This document shows, in pieces, positions 1 through 8,662 of a stretch of 29,508 nt of DNA (within the stretch, counting starts at the first letter, position 1; each line of letters begins with the position of its first letter). Made by a program: the position numbers and the translations under genes. Source of the DNA: an uncultured Muribaculaceae bacterium (GTDB lineage Bacteria; Bacteroidota; Bacteroidia; Bacteroidales; Muribaculaceae); contig CAJUJB010000032.1 of the NCBI GenBank assembly GCA_910586595.1, positions 1 to 29,508 of the forward strand, read 5' to 3'. The notes beneath the pieces were generated by a model. The model searched no databases and was not told the origin of the DNA. It saw only the letters and a program-made list of their open reading frames with translations.

Positions 1-53
1 CTGTAACCTTCTGATCCGTAGTCAGATGCTCTATTCAGTTGAGCTAAGGAGCC
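1..53 (-). tRNA. tRNA-Arg (anticodon ACG), 5' part, cut by window edge
   Basis: Read on the minus strand, the segment starts GGCTCCT (acceptor 5' strand), then TA, a D-arm GCTC...GAGC, and an anticodon arm TCTGA-CTACGGA-TCAGA whose seven-base loop has ACG at positions 34-36, so it decodes CGU and, after A-to-inosine editing by TadA, other CGN arginine codons. The variable region begins (AGGTT), and the T-arm and 3' acceptor strand lie beyond base 1. The arms pair cleanly and a consensus promoter lies upstream, so this is a real but incomplete gene. Confidence 0.93.
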
Positions 54-78
54 GTAGGCTTTCTGCCGTATTGCGGTG

Positions 79-109
79 CAAAGTTACTGCTTTGTTTTTA
101 ACCTGCAAA
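79..109 (-). promoter_or_regulatory. Bacteroidetes-type promoter for tRNA-Arg
   Basis: On the minus strand there is a TTTG -33 element (complement of 106-109), a 19-nt spacer and a perfect TAACTTTG -7 element (complement of 79-86), about 25 nt upstream of the tRNA 5' end. This matches the TTTG-N19/20-TAnnTTTG consensus known for the primary sigma factor of Bacteroidetes. Confidence 0.8.
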
Positions 110-222
110 ATATTTAACATCTTTTAATGAAATATTCTATTTTCTTTTGCCTCTTAACAAGGCCAATCTCCTATCTATCAAGCACAAGCAGACACGCTGC
201 TGGATAAATGATAAATAATCGC

Positions 223-230
223 TATATTTG
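223..230 (+). promoter_or_regulatory. Candidate -7 element upstream of metallophosphoesterase gene
   Basis: TATATTTG fits the TAnnTTTG consensus and lies 44 nt upstream of the ATG at 275, implying a leader of roughly 35-40 nt. The -33 element is weak (only CTG-like sequence about 20 nt upstream), so the assignment is moderate. Confidence 0.5.
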
Positions 231-274
231 CAATTCACAATCAACCCAACTGATCAACATTCACTCACATTACC

Positions 275-1480
275 ATGACTCACATAAACACAAGCATCCT
301 TCTACGGCTCCTATGCCTGATTGCGGTCGTCTGGCTACCGTCGAACCTGCTGGCCGCGGAGACCGACACTCCATTCCACTTCGCCTGCCTGCCATATCTG
401 CAAAATGTAGAGACCGGCGAGGCAACCGTAATCTGGGCCACCGACCGCGACGCAGTCTCCTGGGTGGAAGTCGCACCGGACGACGGCACACATTTCTACG
501 CCGAGGAACGGCCGAAGTTCTACAGCACCACACTCGGAAAAAAAGACATAGGCACCTTCCACCGCATCAAGATCACCGGCTTGAAGCCAAACACATCTTA
601 CCGGTACCGTATATATTCGACCGAGGTGACAAAAAACCAGGATATGGACACCCGATATGGCCGCACTATTGCCAACGATGTATACCGCGGACGCCCATAT
701 CGCTTCACCACCCCCGACCCGGCCAAACGTGACGTGCATTTTGCTGTGGTCAATGACATACACGAGGATTCCGAGCGCTTCGAGCGGCTTTTCTCGGCTG
801 TTGACTCGGCCTCGCTCGACTTCATGTTTCTCAACGGCGACATGGTGAACAACATGAACACGGTCGAGCAGTCGTTCGACGGATTTCTGAACACCGCCTC
901 GCGGCTCTTCGCCACATCCATGCCTTTCTACATGGCCCGTGGCAATCATGAGACACGCGGCACACAGTCGCAACGCTACATGACCCTCTACTCCACCCCC
1001 ACCGGCCTGCCCTATTATCTTATCCGCAAAGGCGACGTGGCCATACTCGTGCTCGATGCAGGAGAAGACAAGCCAGATACGGATATAGAATATTGCGGTC
1101 TATCGGCCTTCGACGCTTACCGGAGCGAGGAAGCCGCCTGGCTGGCCGAAACCCTCCAGGACAAGGCCTTCACGTCGGCACCGGTAAAAATTGTATTCAT
1201 CCACGTGCCGCCCGAAGGCCGGAGCTGGCACGGACAGATTGAAGTCAATGAAAAATTCATACCGATGCTCAATGCCGCCGGCATCGACCTCATGCTGTGC
1301 GGACATCTCCACGAGCATCATTACCAGGAACGGGGCACAGATGGAGTCGATTTTCCCCGCATCATCAACTCCAACATGGAGATACTTCACATCCAAGCCG
1401 ATAAAGACGGCATCCAGGTGGCAATATACGATGACCACGGCAAGAACACCCGTAATTTCACCTTTCCTGCCTCAAAGTGA
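275..1480 (+). CDS. Secreted metallophosphoesterase with N-terminal Fn3/purple-acid-phosphatase-like domain
   Basis: The 401-aa protein begins with a Sec signal peptide (hydrophobic residues 8-28, no convincing lipobox). Residues about 35-147 form a fibronectin-III/purple acid phosphatase N-domain-like beta-sandwich. Residues about 153-380 are a calcineurin-type metallophosphoesterase: D161-I-H163 (motif I), N187-G-D189 (motif II), G223-N-H-E226 (motif III), H310 (FIHVPP, motif IV) and G343-H-L-H346 (motif V). All expected metal ligands are present, so it should hydrolyse phosphate esters in the periplasm or outside the cell; the substrate cannot be read. The order matches secreted purple-acid-phosphatase-like enzymes of Bacteroidetes. 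It is transcribed alone from its own candidate promoter, 124 nt before the next gene, with no obvious hairpin terminator between. There is no Shine-Dalgarno; the start was chosen because the signal peptide begins there. Confidence 0.88.
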   Translation: MTHINTSILLRLLCLIAVVWLPSNLLAAETDTPFHFACLPYLQNVETGEATVIWATDRDAVSWVEVAPDDGTHFYAEERPKFYSTTLGKKDIGTFHRIKITGLKPNTSYRYRIYSTEVTKNQDMDTRYGRTIANDVYRGRPYRFTTPDPAKRDVHFAVVNDIHEDSERFERLFSAVDSASLDFMFLNGDMVNNMNTVEQSFDGFLNTASRLFATSMPFYMARGNHETRGTQSQRYMTLYSTPTGLPYYLIRKGDVAILVLDAGEDKPDTDIEYCGLSAFDAYRSEEAAWLAETLQDKAFTSAPVKIVFIHVPPEGRSWHGQIEVNEKFIPMLNAAGIDLMLCGHLHEHHYQERGTDGVDFPRIINSNMEILHIQADKDGIQVAIYDDHGKNTRNFTFPASK

Positions 1481-1537
1481 TTAATGCAAAACAAAAAGCC
1501 GCACGAGCAACAAAATCACATCGAGCGACATTTAAAA

Positions 1538-1569
1538 TTTGCCAATTAGACAAGAAAATCGTACTTTTG
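1538..1569 (+). promoter_or_regulatory. Bacteroidetes-type promoter for the 1605-3476 gene pair
   Basis: TTTG at 1538-1541, a 20-nt spacer and TACTTTTG at 1562-1569 match the TTTG-N19/20-TAnnTTTG consensus. Transcription would begin near 1576, about 30 nt before the ATG at 1605. This promoter also decides the start: an in-frame ATG at 1539 lies inside it and cannot be used. Confidence 0.75.
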
Positions 1570-1604
1570 CACAAACTTTTCATTTTAATAAACCAATCAA
1601 ACCA

Positions 1605-2102
1605 ATGAATTTCCAGATCAAGACTCTTTTCGGAGCAGCTGTGATTGCATTTGCAACCATCGCAGCCCCGCTCGGCCATGCCGGAGAAAAGGGTGTGGTA
1701 GTGATTGCCAAGGACGGCACCCGCACGGAAGCCATCCTGCCTGATATCGACCGCATCGATATAGGCGCCGCCTCACTCACCCTGCACCAGCTCTCAGGCG
1801 CCAAGGCAGAAGTGGCCTATGAAGATGTCGACCACATCCTCATAGGAGCCGACGTAACGGCTGTCAAAGAGATTATCAAGCCGGGAGAAATCGCTGTATG
1901 GCCCACCAAAGTGACTACTTCGGTAAATGCCACCGGCCTTGAAGCCGGAGCAAGCATGCTCGTCCATAATCTCAACGGCCAGCTTATCGGCAGCGCCATT
2001 GCCGGCGACGAAGGAACGGCCTCCATCGACCTCTCGGCAGCAGCCGCAGGTGTGTACGTCGTATCAGCAGGCAAGCATACCGTAAAAGTAATCAAACAGT
2101 AA
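1605..2102 (+). CDS. Small secreted protein with T9SS type A-like C-terminal sorting domain
   Basis: 165 aa. Residues 1-26 are a signal peptide with a likely cut after GHA. Residues about 27-85 hold two short beta-rich segments, each ending in an acidic DIDRI/DVDHI motif. Residues about 88-165 resemble a type IX secretion C-terminal domain: a VWPTKV opening, a central LVHNLNGQLIG strand pair, then GVYVVSAGKHTVKVIK at the end, like the known pattern VYPNP...VYDLSGRLV...GVYVVK. The mature protein is therefore little more than a sorting domain with a 60-residue head. I cannot assign a function. It starts from a consensus promoter and is followed after 24 nt by the 449-aa gene, so the two are probably co-transcribed. 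The start at 1605 is preferred over the in-frame ATG at 1539 because the signal peptide begins there and 1539 lies in the promoter. Confidence 0.8.
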   Translation: MNFQIKTLFGAAVIAFATIAAPLGHAGEKGVVVIAKDGTRTEAILPDIDRIDIGAASLTLHQLSGAKAEVAYEDVDHILIGADVTAVKEIIKPGEIAVWPTKVTTSVNATGLEAGASMLVHNLNGQLIGSAIAGDEGTASIDLSAAAAGVYVVSAGKHTVKVIKQ

Positions 2103-2126
2103 CCCCACCGACAATTCTCCACTACA

Positions 2127-3476
2127 ATGATAAAAAAACTACTTGCAGCCGCAGTGCTCGCATCAGCAGCTTTCGGAGCCTATGCACAGCACGACACCAT
2201 GTACCTCATCAAAGGCGACCGCGTGGTTGGCAAATATAATGTCGATGACGTCGACTATGCAACCTTCTCCCTTCCTGAGGGCGTGAACGACGCAACTGTC
2301 TGGCTTGACATAGTTGAAGTCAGCAAAAACAGCGTTACATATATCGTAAATACAGTTAACCCCACCACTGCTTACGCACACAACGCCATTTCATACTACA
2401 CCGCCGAGTATGCAGCTCTCGACTTCATGGGAACACCCTTCAAAGATCTGTCAGACTCAGAGAAGGTAGAGATTCTCCAGTACTGCCTCTCTTACGACGC
2501 CTACGTAGGAATGGACACCAAGACTTTCACACAGAAGGACTATGCCGACAACTCTAACGGCGAGCACTTCAGCATTATCCCCGGCACACAGTATTTCCTC
2601 TGTGCATGGGAAATCAACCCCGAGGACTACACTCCGCTCGAAACATTCACCTACGAAGAATTCACCACCCAGGCTCCTGAAGCCGGCACCGCAACCGTTG
2701 AAGCATCGGTTGTAGGCCCGTATGAAGACTGGGGCGTACAGCTCGCCTTCACCGGCAACGACGTATACTACCTCCGCACATGCTGGGGCGCACGCTCAAC
2801 CATGGATCAATACGTATCTGCTTACGGCGCCGATTATCTCTTCGGTCTCTTCGGCCAGGCCTGGGATCTCGAGTTCCTCCAGAGCTCAGGAGAACTTGGC
2901 GACGGCGTACCCAACTCAATCTGGCCCGTCAACGGCTCGGGTGAATATGTACTCTTTATCCGCGCCTACGACAAGGACGGCAACATGAACGAGTACCGCC
3001 TCGACGTGGATGTTGAGGAAGGTGGCACCGCAGCCGACGGCCCGAAGATCACCATCTTCAGCAAAGAGAAGACTTCCGACTCCGTAAGCATCAACTTCGA
3101 AATCTCGCCCAGCAATGTTGAAGAAGCTTACGTGCGCATGTGCGGCGAAAACTTCACCGACGACCGTCTCAACATGGGCTATGAGCTCCATGAAATCGCT
3201 ATGGGCGGCGACGCAACCGACATCACCTCCGACATCAACAAATTCGGCGAATACACCTTCTCAGCCACCGGCCTCGAAGAGGAATGGAAATCGATCCTCA
3301 TCTACGCTCAGTCGAAAGATGGTGCCCGCACTACCCTCCGCATCAACTTCTTCCCCGATCCTGAATCGGAGTGGAGCATCTACAACCCCGTATACGCAGC
3401 TCCCGCCAAGAAGCTTCCGGCAGTGAAGAAAATCGTCAGCAAACGAAATCCCACCCTGCCCAAAATGAATAAATAA
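2127..3476 (+). CDS. Secreted protein of unknown function (449 aa)
   Basis: A signal peptide covers residues 1-20 with a likely cut after AYA. The mature N-terminus (residues 23-50) carries MYLIKGDRVVGKYNVDDVDY, a short strand plus acidic DDVDY motif that echoes the heads of the upstream 165-aa protein. The rest looks like several beta-sandwich segments, acidic and aromatic, with strand patterns around residues 195-290 and 300-410, but no catalytic motif. The final 30 residues are basic and proline-containing (APAKKLPAVKK... to MNK) and do not look like a T9SS domain. The second gene of a two-gene unit, it is closed by a good terminator at 3502-3546. I do not recognise the family; a surface or periplasmic beta-rich protein is the safest description. 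Confidence 0.8.
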   Translation: MIKKLLAAAVLASAAFGAYAQHDTMYLIKGDRVVGKYNVDDVDYATFSLPEGVNDATVWLDIVEVSKNSVTYIVNTVNPTTAYAHNAISYYTAEYAALDFMGTPFKDLSDSEKVEILQYCLSYDAYVGMDTKTFTQKDYADNSNGEHFSIIPGTQYFLCAWEINPEDYTPLETFTYEEFTTQAPEAGTATVEASVVGPYEDWGVQLAFTGNDVYYLRTCWGARSTMDQYVSAYGADYLFGLFGQAWDLEFLQSSGELGDGVPNSIWPVNGSGEYVLFIRAYDKDGNMNEYRLDVDVEEGGTAADGPKITIFSKEKTSDSVSINFEISPSNVEEAYVRMCGENFTDDRLNMGYELHEIAMGGDATDITSDINKFGEYTFSATGLEEEWKSILIYAQSKDGARTTLRINFFPDPESEWSIYNPVYAAPAKKLPAVKKIVSKRNPTLPKMNK

Positions 3477-3501
3477 ATATTCAGCGAAATAGCCACATTC
3501 G

Positions 3502-3546
3502 AGCCCCTGACGTGCCTTGGCGTGCGTCAGGGGCTTAATGTTTTTA
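3502..3546 (+). terminator. Intrinsic terminator after the 449-aa gene
   Basis: AGCCCCTGACG (3502-3512) pairs with CGTCAGGGGCT (3525-3535), an 11-bp stem, followed by a T-rich run (TTAATGTTTTTA). It sits 26 nt after the stop codon. Confidence 0.8.
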
Positions 3547-3932
3547 AGTGGGAAATAGAATTAATTTTTAGCCAAGATTCTATTAGATATGTTAAAGTTT
3601 CTTTATTGAGCTATTTTCCGCACAAAAAATGATTGGATATTGAGGAAAAATATATTTCTTTGTGGCAGCAAATAGCTCGGCGCGCAGTGAGCACCGTCCA
3701 TTGCGGCCCGCCGGTAGCCCTGTAGAAGATTATTATATCATACTTATTGACCACCTTATGAGCCGATTAGAGAAGGCGTCTACTACCATGACCCACGCCT
3801 CTATATAACCGACATGCCGCTGCGGCTGCCCATGCGGGCGACTGCGGATAGTGGTTCACACGCATTAACAAACGCATAAAACCGAATTCAACGATAATAC
3901 AATAAATCTCAAGTTAACTAAAAACCCCTTGC
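3547..3932 (+). other. Non-coding region and long 5' leader of the SusC-like gene
   Basis: 386 nt without a convincing gene. The first 100 nt are AT-rich and contain a candidate promoter (3633-3662). From about 3668 to 3932 the sequence would be a leader of roughly 265 nt, much longer than the 25-90 nt leaders elsewhere in the window. It holds two tight GC hairpins (GCCG-CTG-CGGC at 3816-3826 and GCCC-ATGC-GGGC at 3828-3839) and short ORFs, including ATG 3758 to TAA 3808 (16 codons) and ATG 3814 to TAA 3879 (21 codons). The last 50 nt before the ATG are AT-rich and probably unstructured. Confidence 0.5.
3633..3662 (+). promoter_or_regulatory. Candidate promoter of the SusCDEF-like operon
   Basis: TTG at 3633-3635, a 19-nt spacer and TTTCTTTG at 3655-3662. 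The -7 element departs from TAnnTTTG at its second base, consistent with a promoter needing an activator, but this is only the best match in the leader. Confidence 0.4.
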
Positions 3933-6900
3933 ATGAAGAACATTTGTTTTCAAATGACCCGGAAAGCGGTGCTGACACTGGCTCTTGTGCTCAGTCTTGC
4001 CTTCCCGGCTTTAGCGCAAAACATCACGGTCAACGGTACCGTGTATGAACCCGAGGGCGAACCCGCCATCGGCGCGAGCATCGAGGTGAAGGGCGTCGCC
4101 AATTACGGCGTTGTATCCGACATCGACGGTAATTTTACAATCAAGGTCGCTCCCGACGCAACCCTGGTTATATCCTATGTAGGATGCGACACCCAGGATG
4201 TTGAAGTGAACGGACGCACCAACATCGAAGTACACCTCACAACCAATGCCGTGGCCATGAACGAGCTCGTCGTAGTAGGTTACGGTACTGTTAAAAAGAC
4301 CGATGCCACAGGTTCGATGGGCGTTGTAAAGCCCTCTGACATCGAGGCAGGCCTCGCCTCTTCGGCTCAGGATCTCCTTGTAGGCGCAAGCCCTGGTGTG
4401 GTTGTTACGACCAACGGTGGTAACCCCGCCGGCGACGCATCGATCACCATCCGTGGCGGTGCATCACTTAACGCCACCACAGCACCTCTTATCGTGATCG
4501 ACGGTGTGCCTATGGATAATAAAGGTGTGACTGGTTCGTCGAACCCCCTCTCGCTCGTAAACCCCGAGAACATCGAGACTATCTCAATCCTCAAATCGGC
4601 CTCTGCAACCGCCATCTACGGTAGCCGTGCATCCAACGGTGTGATCATCATCACCACCAAGACCGGTAAAAGCGGCAAACCCCAGGTAAACTTTGCAGCC
4701 AACTTCTTCCTCAACACTCCCCGTAACTACATCGACATGATGGACGGCAGCGAGTTCACCAACTTCATCCGCAACCGCTACGGCGAGGAAAGCGCACAGT
4801 ACAAATGTCTCCAGGGCTACAATACCAACTGGCAGAAAGAAGTGCTCCGCACCTCATTCTCTCATGACTACAGCCTCTCAGTAGGCGGCACAGCAGGCTT
4901 CCTCCCCTACCGCGTGGCCATCGGCTATACCGACAACGAAGGTATTATCCGCACCACCGGCATGAAACGTCTTACCGGTAGCATCAACCTCACTCCGAAG
5001 TTCTTCGACGACCTTCTCAGTGTCAACGCCAACGTAAAGGGCGCCTATATCCAGAACCGCTACGAGAAGGGCGTGCTCGGCTCAGCCGTGACATTCAACC
5101 CCACTCTCCCGGTAAAGAATCCCGAAGGCAACGTGTTCAACAACTGGACCACCTATATCACCGGCGGTAACACCGCAGGCCCCAACGATCCGGGCAGCAG
5201 CATCAACACCCTCCAGGCTGTCAACCCCCGCTCGATGATCGACGACTACTCATCGCGCTCACACGTATACCAGAGTGTAGGTAACCTCCAGCTCGACCTG
5301 AAGATGCCTTTCCTCCGCGACCTCCGCGCCAACCTCAACCTCGGCTATGACTTCAGCCACGGTGAATGCGCCAACCTCGACGCAGCCTTCTCGCCCAGCG
5401 CATGGCTCGGCAGCTTCTCTGTTGCCAACCCCGATGGCACTGTGACCAACATCAAGGAGGGCTACGCCAACCAGAGCGTATCGAACGACGAGAACCTTTC
5501 GCTCATGCTTGAGTTCTACCTCAACTACAACAAATCATTCGAGGAAATCCACTCCGACCTTGACGTGACCGCCGGTTACTCATGGCAACACTTCAAAAAC
5601 GAGGGCCACAGCTTCAGCCGTGTTGACCCCGCCATCGCCAACGCTGCCGACGAATCGCTCCGCCAGTATGCAAAATATCAGTACGCGCCCACCTACTACT
5701 ACTCGCGCCAGTATCAGCTCGTGTCGTTCTTCGGTCGCGTTAACTACTCATTCCTCGACCGCTACCTCGTAACCGCCACCGTGCGCCGCGACGGTACATC
5801 GCGCTTCTCCAAAGATCACCGCTGGGGTATCTATCCTGCCGTGGCAGTGGGCTGGCGCATCAGCGAGGAAAGCTTCATGGAATCTACCAAATCATGGCTC
5901 AACGACCTCAAGCTCCGCTTCGACTACGGTGTGACAGGCCAGCAGGGTCTTGACGGCGACTTCTTCCCCTATCTGCCCACCTACTCGATCTCGACCAACC
6001 TCTCGGGCCGTTATCCCCTCAACGGCGAATGGGTATACCCCTTCACCCCCAACAAGTTCAACGCCGACCTCAAATGGGAGTCAACCACCACCTACAACGT
6101 CGGCCTCGACTTCGGCTTCCTCAACAACCGCATCAACGGTAGTATCGAGTACTACGTGCGCAAAACCAAAGACCTTCTTGTTGAAGCTAACTATACCGCA
6201 GGCTCAAACCTCTCTAACGTCGGCATCATCAACGGTGGTGACCTGGAGAACACCGGTATCGAATTCAACATCAACACCCGCCCCATCGTGACACGCGACT
6301 TCACCTGGACCTCGAACCTCAACTTAGCCTGGAACAAGAACAAGATCACACGTCTTGCCGACGGCTACGATGGCTCTACCGGTGACATCGGCGATGCCAT
6401 CCGCGTGCAGAAACACGTAGTAGGCCAGCCCGCATACAGCTTCTATGTATACGAGCAGGTATACGACAATGCAGGCAACCCCCTCGAAGGTGTGTATGTC
6501 GACCAGAACGGCGACGGCATCATCAACAAGGATGACCTCATCCAGTACCACAGCCCCACACCCGCCTTCACCGCATCGTGGTCGAACACCTTCCAGTACA
6601 AGAACTGGGACTTCGGCTTCGTTCTCCGCGGCAACTTCGACAACTGGGTATACAACCAGACCCAGTCGGGCGTAGTATTCCCCGCCACCAACACCGCCGC
6701 CACTCCCGTGTCGAACGTGCTCAACAACTCTTATCTCTTCCAGTCGAGCCGCACCGAGGAAATGCGTCTTAGCAACTACTTCGTGCAGAACGCATCATTC
6801 GTACGCTGCGACAACATCACCCTCGGCTATACCTGGAATGAACTTCTGGCCAACCGTCTCCGCCTGCGTCTCTTCGCGGCCGTACAGAATCCCTTTGTCA

Positions 6901-7010
6901 TCACCAAGTACAAAGGCCTCGACCCTGAAGTATCGTTCAACAAGGGTATCGACAACAGCCCCTACCCCCGCCCTGTACAGGTTTCTCTCGGCGTGAGCGC
7001 TACATTCTAA
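3933..7010 (+). CDS. SusC/RagA-family TonB-linked outer membrane transporter
   Basis: 1025 aa. A signal peptide (residues about 1-28, ending ALA|Q) is followed by a carboxypeptidase-D-regulatory-like domain (about 30-105), a TonB-box/linker ELVVVGYGTVKKTDATGS (111-128), the plug domain (about 125-245, including LIVIDGVPM at 186-194 and the SusC hallmark AIYGSRASNGVIIITTKTG at 227-245) and a 22-strand-type beta-barrel to the C-terminal VSLGVSATF, which ends in the aromatic residue expected for barrel insertion. Length is typical of SusC. With SusD it should form a hinged outer-membrane complex importing glycan oligomers by TonB energy; there is no N-terminal STN domain, so no trans-envelope signalling role is expected. 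It heads an operon with SusD, SusE and SusF-like genes. An alternative ATG at 3954 would shorten the signal n-region. Codons end strongly in C, as expected of abundant proteins. Confidence 0.97.
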   Translation: MKNICFQMTRKAVLTLALVLSLAFPALAQNITVNGTVYEPEGEPAIGASIEVKGVANYGVVSDIDGNFTIKVAPDATLVISYVGCDTQDVEVNGRTNIEVHLTTNAVAMNELVVVGYGTVKKTDATGSMGVVKPSDIEAGLASSAQDLLVGASPGVVVTTNGGNPAGDASITIRGGASLNATTAPLIVIDGVPMDNKGVTGSSNPLSLVNPENIETISILKSASATAIYGSRASNGVIIITTKTGKSGKPQVNFAANFFLNTPRNYIDMMDGSEFTNFIRNRYGEESAQYKCLQGYNTNWQKEVLRTSFSHDYSLSVGGTAGFLPYRVAIGYTDNEGIIRTTGMKRLTGSINLTPKFFDDLLSVNANVKGAYIQNRYEKGVLGSAVTFNPTLPVKNPEGNVFNNWTTYITGGNTAGPNDPGSSINTLQAVNPRSMIDDYSSRSHVYQSVGNLQLDLKMPFLRDLRANLNLGYDFSHGECANLDAAFSPSAWLGSFSVANPDGTVTNIKEGYANQSVSNDENLSLMLEFYLNYNKSFEEIHSDLDVTAGYSWQHFKNEGHSFSRVDPAIANAADESLRQYAKYQYAPTYYYSRQYQLVSFFGRVNYSFLDRYLVTATVRRDGTSRFSKDHRWGIYPAVAVGWRISEESFMESTKSWLNDLKLRFDYGVTGQQGLDGDFFPYLPTYSISTNLSGRYPLNGEWVYPFTPNKFNADLKWESTTTYNVGLDFGFLNNRINGSIEYYVRKTKDLLVEANYTAGSNLSNVGIINGGDLENTGIEFNINTRPIVTRDFTWTSNLNLAWNKNKITRLADGYDGSTGDIGDAIRVQKHVVGQPAYSFYVYEQVYDNAGNPLEGVYVDQNGDGIINKDDLIQYHSPTPAFTASWSNTFQYKNWDFGFVLRGNFDNWVYNQTQSGVVFPATNTAATPVSNVLNNSYLFQSSRTEEMRLSNYFVQNASFVRCDNITLGYTWNELLANRLRLRLFAAVQNPFVITKYKGLDPEVSFNKGIDNSPYPRPVQVSLGVSATF

Positions 7011-7051
7011 TCTACGTATAATCTTTACAGAACACATATTTCACAGAATAT

Positions 7052-8632
7052 ATGAAAATATCAAAATATCTGGTTCCCGGTATAGTTGCGGCCTGCGGCA
7101 TGCTCACCTCCTGCGTGGGTGACCTCAATGTTCAGCCCGACGACCCCAACACCAAAACCGAGCCCACCTCCCGCGCCGACCTCGAAGGTTTCTTCGCCAG
7201 CGTATATTATGACCTCTACACCGACCAGGGCCTCTCAGTGAGCGACGGCGGCCGAGCTGTGTTCACACGCTGCCACACCGACCTCAACGAGATTACCTCC
7301 GACGAGTTCTTCATCTCCGAGAAATGGCAGGATCCCGGTTATCAGGTGCTCAACATGAACACCTGGACCGACACCAACGAGTGGATTTACGCCGCATTCT
7401 CGCGTGAGAACCACCTTGCCAAGCTCGCATCTGTGTTCATCGCCAATCTCCACCAGTACGGCCCGCAGTGGTACACCGATGAAGAAATCAAGGCCATGGA
7501 TGCCGAGGCCCGCGTGCTCCGTGGATATGCCTACTACCAGAATATCGACCTCTTCGGCCGCGGCCCCTGGATCGATGAAACATCGCCCACAGGTGCCACC
7601 CCTCCCACCTACGACCGCAAGCAGCTCTTCGAGGCTACCGTAGCCGACCTTACCGCCTACGTAGACAACCTCATCCCCGCTGCCCAGCAGGTATATGGCC
7701 GCATCAGCCGCGAAGCAGGCTACATGCTGCTTGCCAAGCTCTACCTCAACGCTGAGGTATACACCGGTACCCCCATGTGGCAGGAATGCGCCAACGCCCT
7801 CAAGAATGTTGTAGGTACTGGCATCCAGCTTGCCAAGGAGTATAAATATCTCTTCTGCGCATCAAACGACCGCTATGTCGGCAATGGTGAGATTATCTGG
7901 GGGCTTCCTCAGGAAATCGGCCGCCTCGAGACCTGGGGTGGTACAACCTCGCTCGTATGTGCATCCTACATGGAGCCCGATGACAGCGACTCAGCCCTGG
8001 CTCAGAAACTGAAAGAACTCAACTTCTACGGCACACCTTGGTCAGGTCTCCGCATGCGCCCCGAGCTCTCGCAGGCCCTCAAGGGTGACCCCCGCCGCCT
8101 TGTATACGAAGGCAGCTACCAGGAAGAAATTCCCGACCTCGTAGCCTACAACGAGACTTCGTGCGGCTACATGAGCATCAAGTACACCTTCACCACCGAA
8201 GACGACTACTACAACGAGCGCGTGCTTGCCCTCCCCGCCGATGAGCAGGTATTCAACAACTCTTCTCAGATGAGTAATGTCGACTTCCCCATCTTCCGCC
8301 TCGCCGATGCCTACCTCATGCTCGCCGAGTGCCAGCTTCACGGTGTTCAGTGCGACGGCTTCACCTACTTCAACAAAGTACGTGACCGCGTAGGCCTCGA
8401 GCCCATCGCAAGCCCCTCGGCCGACCAGATCCTCCACGAGCGCCAGTGCGAGCTCTACTCAGAAGGTTTCCGTCGCTCCGACCTTATCCGCTTCAACCGC
8501 TACACCGGCTCGACCTACCTCTGGTCGTGGAAAGGCGGCCAGTATACCGGCACAAGCATCCCCGCCACACACGCCGTGTTCCCCATCCCCTACCAGTATG
8601 TAGTTACCGTAGGCCAGAACCCCGGCTATTAA
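7052..8632 (+). CDS. SusD/RagB-family nutrient-binding outer membrane lipoprotein
   Basis: 526 aa. The lipobox LTSC places the lipidated cysteine at residue 21. SusD-family landmarks in order: N-terminal RADLEGFFASVYYDLY helix (about 42-57), the TPR-like AEARVLRGYAYYQNIDLFG segment (about 151-169), GYMLLAKLYLNAEVYTG (about 225-241), PIFRLADAYLMLAECQLHG (about 413-431) and the C-terminal ERQCELYSEGFRRSDLIRF followed by YLWSWKGG and FPIPYQYV...QNPGY, close to the pattern of starch SusD proteins. It should form the lid over the SusC barrel and bind glycan on the cell surface. It lies 41 nt after the SusC-like gene and 30 nt before the SusE-like gene, so it is co-transcribed. Ligand identity is inferred from the SusE/F neighbours, not seen. 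Confidence 0.96.
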   Translation: MKISKYLVPGIVAACGMLTSCVGDLNVQPDDPNTKTEPTSRADLEGFFASVYYDLYTDQGLSVSDGGRAVFTRCHTDLNEITSDEFFISEKWQDPGYQVLNMNTWTDTNEWIYAAFSRENHLAKLASVFIANLHQYGPQWYTDEEIKAMDAEARVLRGYAYYQNIDLFGRGPWIDETSPTGATPPTYDRKQLFEATVADLTAYVDNLIPAAQQVYGRISREAGYMLLAKLYLNAEVYTGTPMWQECANALKNVVGTGIQLAKEYKYLFCASNDRYVGNGEIIWGLPQEIGRLETWGGTTSLVCASYMEPDDSDSALAQKLKELNFYGTPWSGLRMRPELSQALKGDPRRLVYEGSYQEEIPDLVAYNETSCGYMSIKYTFTTEDDYYNERVLALPADEQVFNNSSQMSNVDFPIFRLADAYLMLAECQLHGVQCDGFTYFNKVRDRVGLEPIASPSADQILHERQCELYSEGFRRSDLIRFNRYTGSTYLWSWKGGQYTGTSIPATHAVFPIPYQYVVTVGQNPGY

Positions 8633-8662
8633 TCCACCTTCATCTCCAAAATGGAAATCAAA

